NCBI GenBank assembly: GCA_965546615.1
Contig: CBEUVQ010000076.1
Coordinates: forward strand, 1-5,022
Direction of reading: 5' to 3'
DNA: 5,022 bases
Origin: CBEUVQ01 sp965546615
Lineage (GTDB): Bacteria; Bacillota; Desulfotomaculia; Desulfotomaculales; Desulfohalotomaculaceae
The position numbers and the translations under genes are program-made. Position 1 is the stretch's first letter, and the number at the start of each line of letters is the position of its first letter. The notes beneath the pieces were generated by a model, which saw only the letters and a program-made list of their open reading frames with translations, searched no databases and had not been told where the DNA came from. Positions 1-5,022 of the stretch are shown piece by piece.

Positions 1-17
1 AATTTGCACACTCGTAA

Positions 18-46
18 ATATTACCACTATGAAACTTAGTTGTCAA
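18..46 (-). promoter_or_regulatory. Sigma-A-type promoter for the next gene downstream of rpoC
   Basis: The minus strand has a perfect -35 box TTGACA (46-41), a 17-base spacer, and a -10 box TAATAT (23-18) that matches TATAAT at 4 of 6 positions. A TG lies one base upstream of the -10, giving an extended -10. The stretch before the -35 is A/T-rich. Transcription should start near position 11 and run out of the window, in the same direction as rpoC. By the usual Firmicute gene order the next genes would be an L7Ae-like protein, rpsL, rpsG, fusA and tuf, but none of these is visible here. Confidence 0.65.
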
Positions 47-68
47 CCTTATATTCAAAATAGCAGTA

Positions 69-98
69 ATTGGTGGAGCAAATTTATGCTCCACCAAT
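69..98 (-). terminator. Perfect 12-bp hairpin after rpoC, possible terminator
   Basis: ATTGGTGGAGCA (69-80) is exactly complementary to TGCTCCACCAAT (87-98) across a 6-base loop, with half of the pairs G-C. The stem starts 10 bases past the rpoC stop, where an operon-end terminator would sit. On the rpoC strand the stem is followed by TACTGCTATTTTG, which is a poor U-tract. On the opposite strand it is followed by the more T-rich GTTTTGTTGTTTAT. It may therefore be a leaky terminator, a bidirectional one, or a structure that protects the rpoC mRNA 3' end. Confidence 0.6.
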
Positions 99-108
99 GT
101 TTTGTTGT

Positions 109-3100
109 TTATCTGATTTCCAGACCTGCGTCTAAAAGATCATCGTCGGCGTTTAAAATGTCATCCTGGCCGCTTGTTTCGGTTTGAACCGATTGATACC
201 GGCTCATTCCGGTGCCGGCCGGCACCAGCTTACCGATGATAACATTTTCTTTCAGCCCCATCAGCGGGTCAAGTTTACCTTTAATCGCCGCTTCTGTCAA
301 TACCCGAGTTGTTTCTTGGAATGACGCTGCCGACAGGAACGAGTCGGTGGCCAATGACGCTTTGGTAATACCGAGCAGCACCGGCTTAGCGGTAGCGGGC
401 TCGCCACCCGCTTCTTCCACTCGTTTATTTTCGGCTTCAAAATCAAAAATATCGATCAAGCCGCCCGGCAGCAGTTCGGTGTCTCCCACTTCTTCAACTT
501 TAACTTTGCGCAGCATCTGGCGAATCATAACCTCAATGTGTTTATCGTTAATTTCCACACCCTGCAGCCTGTATACCCGCTGCACTTCCTGCAGCAAGTA
601 CAGCTGAACAGCGCGGGGGCCTTTGATCTTCAACAGATCGTGCGGGTTAACCGAACCTTCGGTCAGTTCATCACCCGCTTCTATTCTCTCGCCGTCACGC
701 ACTTTAATGCGCGCGCCGTACGGCACCGGATAGGCCCGCTTCTCGCCGTCATCCGAAGTTATTTCAATTTCCCGGCGACCTTTAACCTCGCGAACAGCCA
801 CTATACCGTCATTTTCAGAAATAATGGCCTGGCCTTTGGGGCGGCGGGCTTCAAATAATTCTTCAACCCTCGGTAAACCTTGAGTGATGTCGTCACCCGC
901 TACACCACCGGTGTGGAAAGTACGCATTGTTAACTGGGTACCGGGCTCACCGATGGATTGCGCTGCGATAATACCTACCGCTTCACCGATGTCCACTTCC
1001 TGGCCGGTAGCCAAGTTCCTGCCGTAACACTTCCGGCACACGCCGTACTGACTCCGGCAGGTGAGTACAGAGCGAATTTTTATTTGAGTAATGCCGGCGT
1101 CGATAATTGTTTTAGCATCTTCTTCTTGGACTTCGCTTCCTGCCTTGACAATAATTTCACCGGTTTCGGGATGAACAACATCTTCTAACACGTAGCGGCC
1201 AACAATGCGGTCTTCAAATTTTTCAATTACTTCGGTGCCGTTTTTAATTTCCGTTACGGTAACACCTTCATTGGTGCCGCAGTCGTACTCCCGAACAATA
1301 ACATCTTGGGCAACGTCAACCAGACGCCGCGTCAAGTAACCGGAGTCCGCGGTGCGCAGTGCGGTATCAGCCAAGCCTTTCCGAGCACCGTGTGTGGAAA
1401 TGAAGTACTCCAATACCGTCAAGCCTTCGCGGAAATTCGCTTTAATCGGCAGGTCAATAATCCGACCGGAAGGGTCAGCCATCAAGCCGCGCATACCGGC
1501 AAGCTGACGAATCTGCTGAATGTTACCGCGGGCACCGGAATTAGCCATCATATATACCGAGTTCCACTTGTCAAGTGCAGTCATCAGTGCCTTGGTAACA
1601 TTGTCGGTGGCTTCATTCCAAATATTAATTACCTTCCGGTAACGTTCTTCCCCGGTGATCAATCCGCGGCGGTACTGCCGCTCAATTGCGTTAACATCTT
1701 CATCGGCTTTTGCTAAAATATCCTTTTTCTGAGGAGGAATGGTGATATCAGCAACCGCAATGGTCACACCGGCTTTGGTTGAATAAGTATAACCCAAGCT
1801 CTTCATTCCGTCCAGCAGCTTTGCCGTTGCCGCATATCCCAACCGGCGGTAGCACTCGTCAACAATGCGGCCCAGCGCTTTTTTATCTGCCACATCATTG
1901 TAATAACCCAGTTCATCAGGAATCACTTCGTTAAAAATCAAGCGGCCGACGGTAGTTTCTTTTATCTCACCGTTAATGCGTACCTTTATAGTTTCATGAA
2001 GGGTAACGGCCTTATTGTAATAGGCAAGCTGTGCTTCCTTTGAATCCTTAAATATCTTGGGCTTTTGATCGGGATCATCCCGATGCATTGTCAGGTAGTA
2101 GCATCCCAGCACCATGTCCTGCGTAGGTGTTGCCACCGGCTTTCCGTCTTTGGGGTTAAGGATGTTATGAGCAGAAAGCATCAATATTCTCGCTTCTGCT
2201 TGGGCCTCGGCAGAAAGCGGTACGTGCACCGCCATCTGGTCACCGTCAAAGTCAGCGTTATACGCCGTACATACCATCGGGTGAATCTTAATGGCCCGAC
2301 CTTCCACCAATACCGGTTCAAAAGCTTGAATTCCCAAACGGTGCAGCGTCGGAGCACGGTTCAGCATTACCGGATGCTGCTTAATTACTTCTTCCAGCAC
2401 ATCCCACACTTCAGCGCGCAGCCTTTCAACCATCCGCTTGGCACTCTTGATGTTGTGGGCATAGCCTTTATTAACCAAGCTTCTCATAACAAACGGCTTA
2501 AACAATTCCAATGCCATTTCTTTCGGCAGGCCGCACTGGTGCAGTTTTAATTTCGGACCGACAACGATAACCGAACGGCCGGAATAGTCAACGCGCTTCC
2601 CAAGTAAGTTTTGACGAAAACGCCCCTGCTTACCTTTCAGCATATCAGAGAGCGACTTCAGCGGCCTGTTGCCGGGGCCGGTCACCGGTCTTCCCCGACG
2701 CCCGTTGTCAATCAGCGCATCTACCGCTTCCTGCAGCATGCGTTTTTCATTGCGCACAATAATATCCGGCGCACCGAGATCAAGCAGTTTTTTCAAACGA
2801 TTGTTGCGGTTAATAACTCGGCGATATAAGTCGTTAAGATCGGAAGTTGCAAAACGCCCGCCGTCTAACTGCACCATGGGGCGCAGCTCAGGCGGAATTA
2901 CCGGCAGCACATCTAAAATCATCCATTCCGGTTTGTTTTTAGATTTGCGAAAAGCCTCAATTACTTCCAGTCTTCTGATTGCTCTGATTTTGCGCTGCCC
3001 CGAAACCTCTTTCAACTCCGCACGCAGTTCCTTTGCCTGCTGTTCGCAGTCTATTTCTTTCAGCAGCTCTTTAATTGCTTCCGCCCCCATACCGGCTTTA

Positions 3101-3597
3101 AAAGCGCTGCCGTATTTATCGCGGTATTCGCGGTATTCTGTTTCGGTTAACAGCTGTTTCTTAATTAAGTTGGTTTCACCGGGATCGATGACAATATAAG
3201 AAACAAAATACAGCACTTTTTCCAATGCCCGCGGGGACATATCCAAGATTAATCCCATTCTGCTCGGGATACCTTTAAAGAACCAGATGTGTGAAACCGG
3301 AGCCGCCAACTCTATTCTGCCCATTCTTTCGCGGCGCACCTTTGATCTGGTAACCTCTACCCCGCAGCGATCACAAACCACGCCTTTATATCGGACACGT
3401 TTATATTTACCGCAATGGCATTCCCAGTCTCTGGTGGGGCCAAAAATTCTTTCACAAAACAGGCCGTCCCGTTCCGGTTTAAGCGTTCTGTAATTAATAG
3501 TTTCCGGCTTCTTCACTTCACCGTGAGACCACTCACGAATTTGATCTGGAGATGCTAAACCAATCCGGATCCGGTCAAAGTTGTTTAAATCCAGCAA
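109..3597 (-). CDS. rpoC: DNA-directed RNA polymerase subunit beta' (complete)
   Basis: Beta' is the largest subunit of bacterial RNA polymerase. It forms the clamp and, with beta, the catalytic cleft. The 1162-residue protein is complete and uninterrupted. Visible parts in order: N-terminal zinc-binding domain with Cys60, Cys62, Cys75 and Cys78; clamp coiled coil that contacts sigma region 2 (about 251-300); rudder (about 302-320); switch region GKRVDYSGRS (333-342); catalytic NADFDGD (447-453), whose Asp449, Asp451 and Asp453 hold Mg2+; bridge helix (about 748-770); second zinc site Cys773, Cys847, Cys854 and Cys857; trigger loop around MRTFHTGG (891-898) with His895; C-terminal omega-contacting segment (about 1100-1131) and a short acidic end. 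The proteobacterial trigger-loop insertion is absent, which gives the short Gram-positive length. The start is TTG, chosen because MLDLNNF matches the usual family N-terminus and AAAGGGGG lies 8 bases upstream. It follows rpoB by 36 bases and is surely cotranscribed with it. The stop is TAA. Confidence 0.99.
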   Translation of the reverse strand: MLDLNNFDRIRIGLASPDQIREWSHGEVKKPETINYRTLKPERDGLFCERIFGPTRDWECHCGKYKRVRYKGVVCDRCGVEVTRSKVRRERMGRIELAAPVSHIWFFKGIPSRMGLILDMSPRALEKVLYFVSYIVIDPGETNLIKKQLLTETEYREYRDKYGSAFKAGMGAEAIKELLKEIDCEQQAKELRAELKEVSGQRKIRAIRRLEVIEAFRKSKNKPEWMILDVLPVIPPELRPMVQLDGGRFATSDLNDLYRRVINRNNRLKKLLDLGAPDIIVRNEKRMLQEAVDALIDNGRRGRPVTGPGNRPLKSLSDMLKGKQGRFRQNLLGKRVDYSGRSVIVVGPKLKLHQCGLPKEMALELFKPFVMRSLVNKGYAHNIKSAKRMVERLRAEVWDVLEEVIKQHPVMLNRAPTLHRLGIQAFEPVLVEGRAIKIHPMVCTAYNADFDGDQMAVHVPLSAEAQAEARILMLSAHNILNPKDGKPVATPTQDMVLGCYYLTMHRDDPDQKPKIFKDSKEAQLAYYNKAVTLHETIKVRINGEIKETTVGRLIFNEVIPDELGYYNDVADKKALGRIVDECYRRLGYAATAKLLDGMKSLGYTYSTKAGVTIAVADITIPPQKKDILAKADEDVNAIERQYRRGLITGEERYRKVINIWNEATDNVTKALMTALDKWNSVYMMANSGARGNIQQIRQLAGMRGLMADPSGRIIDLPIKANFREGLTVLEYFISTHGARKGLADTALRTADSGYLTRRLVDVAQDVIVREYDCGTNEGVTVTEIKNGTEVIEKFEDRIVGRYVLEDVVHPETGEIIVKAGSEVQEEDAKTIIDAGITQIKIRSVLTCRSQYGVCRKCYGRNLATGQEVDIGEAVGIIAAQSIGEPGTQLTMRTFHTGGVAGDDITQGLPRVEELFEARRPKGQAIISENDGIVAVREVKGRREIEITSDDGEKRAYPVPYGARIKVRDGERIEAGDELTEGSVNPHDLLKIKGPRAVQLYLLQEVQRVYRLQGVEINDKHIEVMIRQMLRKVKVEEVGDTELLPGGLIDIFDFEAENKRVEEAGGEPATAKPVLLGITKASLATDSFLSAASFQETTRVLTEAAIKGKLDPLMGLKENVIIGKLVPAGTGMSRYQSVQTETSGQDDILNADDDLLDAGLEIR

Positions 3598-3605
3598 GGA
3601 TTTTT

Positions 3606-3613
3606 CCCCCTTT
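3606..3613 (-). promoter_or_regulatory. Ribosome binding site of rpoC
   Basis: The minus strand reads AAAGGGGG followed by 8 bases and then TTG. This is a strong Shine-Dalgarno match at good spacing in the 36-base gap after the rpoB stop. It settles the choice of the TTG at 3597 as the rpoC start, since no ATG in frame fits the conserved N-terminus. I see no promoter or terminator in the gap, in keeping with rpoB-rpoC cotranscription. Confidence 0.85.
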
Positions 3614-3633
3614 AAACAGGTTTTACCGGTGCC

Positions 3634-5022
3634 TTAATTCTCATCTTCTATATTGAGATTTTCCTCAATAAAAGCGTCGTTAAATTCATCCCCACCACCG
3701 TCTTCATCTTCGCTGCTGCTGTCGTCATCAGCTTTTTTTGCTGCTGTGGGGCGAACATCTTCTTGAATATCCAAACCATAATCTTTTGCTGTTTCACTGA
3801 TGTCTTCATCAATTTCTTTAATAATAATCTCCTGCTCATCTTCAGAGAGCACTTTGACATCCAGGCATAAGCTCTGCAGTTCTTTAATCAGTACTTTAAA
3901 TGATTCGGGAACACCCGGCTCGGGAACGTTTTCACCCTTAACAATCGCTTCATAAGTTTTTACCCTGCCCACTACATCGTCAGATTTAACGGTAAGAATC
4001 TCTTGAAGCGTATAAGCCGCACCGTAAGCTTCCAAGGCCCAAACTTCCATTTCACCGAATCTCTGGCCGCCGAACTGAGCTTTACCGCCCAACGGCTGCT
4101 GAGTAACCAGTGAATAAGGACCGGTGGAACGGGCGTGAATTTTGTCATCTACCAAGTGAGCCAGTTTGAGCATATATACATAACCAACCGTAATCGGATT
4201 GTCAAAGGGCTCACCGGTACGGCCGTCATAAAGGGTAATCTTTCCGTTCTCCGGCAGGCCGGCTTTGCTGAGGGTTTCAACAATGTTTTCCTCCGATGCC
4301 CCGTTAAAGACCGGTGTGGCTACATGGAAGCCCAGCACCTTTGCCGCCCAACCCAGGTGTGTTTCCAGCACCTGCCCGATATTCATCCGGGAAGGCACAC
4401 CAAGCGGGTTGAGCACTATCTCAACCGGAGTTCCGTCCGGTAAAAACGGCATATCTTCTTCCGGCAGGATGCGGGCAATAACCCCTTTGTTTCCGTGACG
4501 ACCGGCCATTTTATCGCCTTCGGAAATTTTGCGCTTTTGTGCGATATAGCAGCGCACCAATTGGTTCACACCCGGCGGCAGTTCGTCACCGTTTTCCCGG
4601 GTAAACACCTTTACATCCACAATTTTACCCGCTTCGCCGTGCGGCACCCGAAGCGATGTATCGCGAACCTCACGGGCTTTTTCACCGAAAATCGCTCTAA
4701 GCAGCCGCTCTTCTGCCGTTAATTCCGTTTCACCTTTGGGAGTTACTTTCCCTACCAAAATGTCCCCCGGTCTAACCTCGGCACCTACTCTGATAATGCC
4801 TCTTTCATCCAGGTCTTTTAATATTTCCTCACTGACATTTGGTATGTCACGGGTAATTTCTTCCGGACCAAGCTTAGTATCCCGCGCATCGCATTCATAT
4901 TCTTCAATGTGAATGGAAGTGTAGTAATCTTCCTTCACCATTTTTTCACTTACTAAAATAGCGTCCTCATAGTTATAACCTTCCCAGGTCATAAACGCAA
5001 CCAGCACGTTGCGCCCCAAAGC
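3634..5022 (-). CDS. rpoB: DNA-directed RNA polymerase subunit beta, C-terminal part (5' end outside window)
   Basis: This is the last 462 codons of beta, the second large subunit of RNA polymerase. The frame is open to the window edge and begins ...ALGRNVLVAF; the first TTG, at 5019, is an internal Leu codon, not a start. Numbering from the first visible codon: GYNYED (15-20) contains the Glu19-Asp20 pair equivalent to E. coli Glu813-Asp814 near the second Mg2+; the flap-tip helix that contacts sigma region 4 is at about 103-116; GDKMAGRHGNKG (169-180) holds Lys171 and Lys179, equivalent to E. coli Lys1065 and Lys1073 by their 8-residue spacing; GGKAQFGGQRFGEMEVWALE (312-331) is the conserved cleft and switch region; PESFKVLIKELQSL (372-385) is the segment that packs with beta'. 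E. coli's large insertion after VFTR is absent. About 70 residues extend beyond the E. coli-type end, finishing as an Asp/Glu/Ser/Gly-rich tail. The rifampicin region lies upstream, outside the window. The stop is TAA. Confidence 0.99.
   Translation of the reverse strand, partial: ALGRNVLVAFMTWEGYNYEDAILVSEKMVKEDYYTSIHIEEYECDARDTKLGPEEITRDIPNVSEEILKDLDERGIIRVGAEVRPGDILVGKVTPKGETELTAEERLLRAIFGEKAREVRDTSLRVPHGEAGKIVDVKVFTRENGDELPPGVNQLVRCYIAQKRKISEGDKMAGRHGNKGVIARILPEEDMPFLPDGTPVEIVLNPLGVPSRMNIGQVLETHLGWAAKVLGFHVATPVFNGASEENIVETLSKAGLPENGKITLYDGRTGEPFDNPITVGYVYMLKLAHLVDDKIHARSTGPYSLVTQQPLGGKAQFGGQRFGEMEVWALEAYGAAYTLQEILTVKSDDVVGRVKTYEAIVKGENVPEPGVPESFKVLIKELQSLCLDVKVLSEDEQEIIIKEIDEDISETAKDYGLDIQEDVRPTAAKKADDDSSSEDEDGGGDEFNDAFIEENLNIEDEN

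Noticed and set aside
2669..3199. A 176-codon plus-strand open frame inside rpoC, and similar plus-strand frames elsewhere (for example 2065-2550, 1306-1716, 212-607).
   Set aside because: All lie wholly antisense to highly conserved rpoC or rpoB codons, have no recognisable protein family, and are dense in Ser, Arg, Phe or His as expected of reverse-strand shadows.
109..3597. Possible intein, insertion or frameshift in rpoC.
   Set aside because: The frame is continuous, all zinc-site cysteines, catalytic aspartates and trigger-loop residues are in place, and no stretch looks foreign to the Gram-positive beta' family.
3598..3633. Possible regulatory element in the rpoB-rpoC gap: an ACCGGT palindrome and a short AAAC/GTTT inverted repeat.
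   Set aside because: Both are too short to stand out from chance, and the gap is explained by the rpoC ribosome binding site.
3648..3860. A 70-codon minus-strand open frame overlapping the rpoB 3' end in another frame.
   Set aside because: It is a frame shadow of the acidic beta tail, rich in Lys, Met and Leu from shifted GAT/GAA/GCA codons. The rpoB frame itself is open and matches the family up to the tail.
3634..5019. Reading rpoB as a 461-residue gene with a start at 5019.
   Set aside because: The TTG at 5019 is the Leu of the conserved beta segment ALGRN. The frame stays open to the window edge, so the gene is cut by the window, not truncated.
1..5022. An undescribed system, such as a defence island, retroelement or repeat array.
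   Set aside because: Nearly all of the sequence is taken up by two core polymerase genes on one strand; the only noncoding stretches are 108 and 36 bases and hold ordinary operon signals.

Overview
This window is the distal part of an rpoBC operon, read entirely from the minus strand. It holds the C-terminal 462 codons of rpoB (cut by the right edge of the window), a 36-base gap, the complete rpoC gene, and a 108-base intergenic stretch at the left edge. That stretch carries a perfect 12-bp hairpin and then a well-formed sigma-A-type promoter pointing out of the window. I see no mobile element, CRISPR array, tRNA, rRNA or unfamiliar gene.

The organism is most likely a Firmicute of the class Clostridia, perhaps of the Desulfotomaculum/Peptococcaceae kind; the finer placement is a judgement from overall protein wording and is uncertain. 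The supporting signs are: beta' is short (1162 residues) and lacks the large trigger-loop insertion of proteobacteria; beta lacks the roughly 100-residue insertion that E. coli carries after the flap; beta ends in an acidic low-complexity tail of the Gram-positive type; and rpoC begins with TTG behind a strong Shine-Dalgarno sequence. Base composition is moderate and looks even across both genes.

Layout in the direction of transcription (right to left): 5022-3634 rpoB 3' part; 3633-3598 spacer with the rpoC ribosome binding site; 3597-109 rpoC; 98-69 hairpin; 46-18 promoter for the next, unseen transcription unit. Beta and beta' together form the catalytic cleft of RNA polymerase. The Mg-binding NADFDGD loop, bridge helix and trigger loop are in beta', and the conserved Glu-Asp pair and two active-site lysines are in the visible part of beta. 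All key residues I checked are present, so both genes look functional.

The window is conventional housekeeping sequence. The points worth a second look are the promoter and hairpin after rpoC, the acidic beta tail, and a basic residue at beta' position 84 that bears on fidaxomicin sensitivity.
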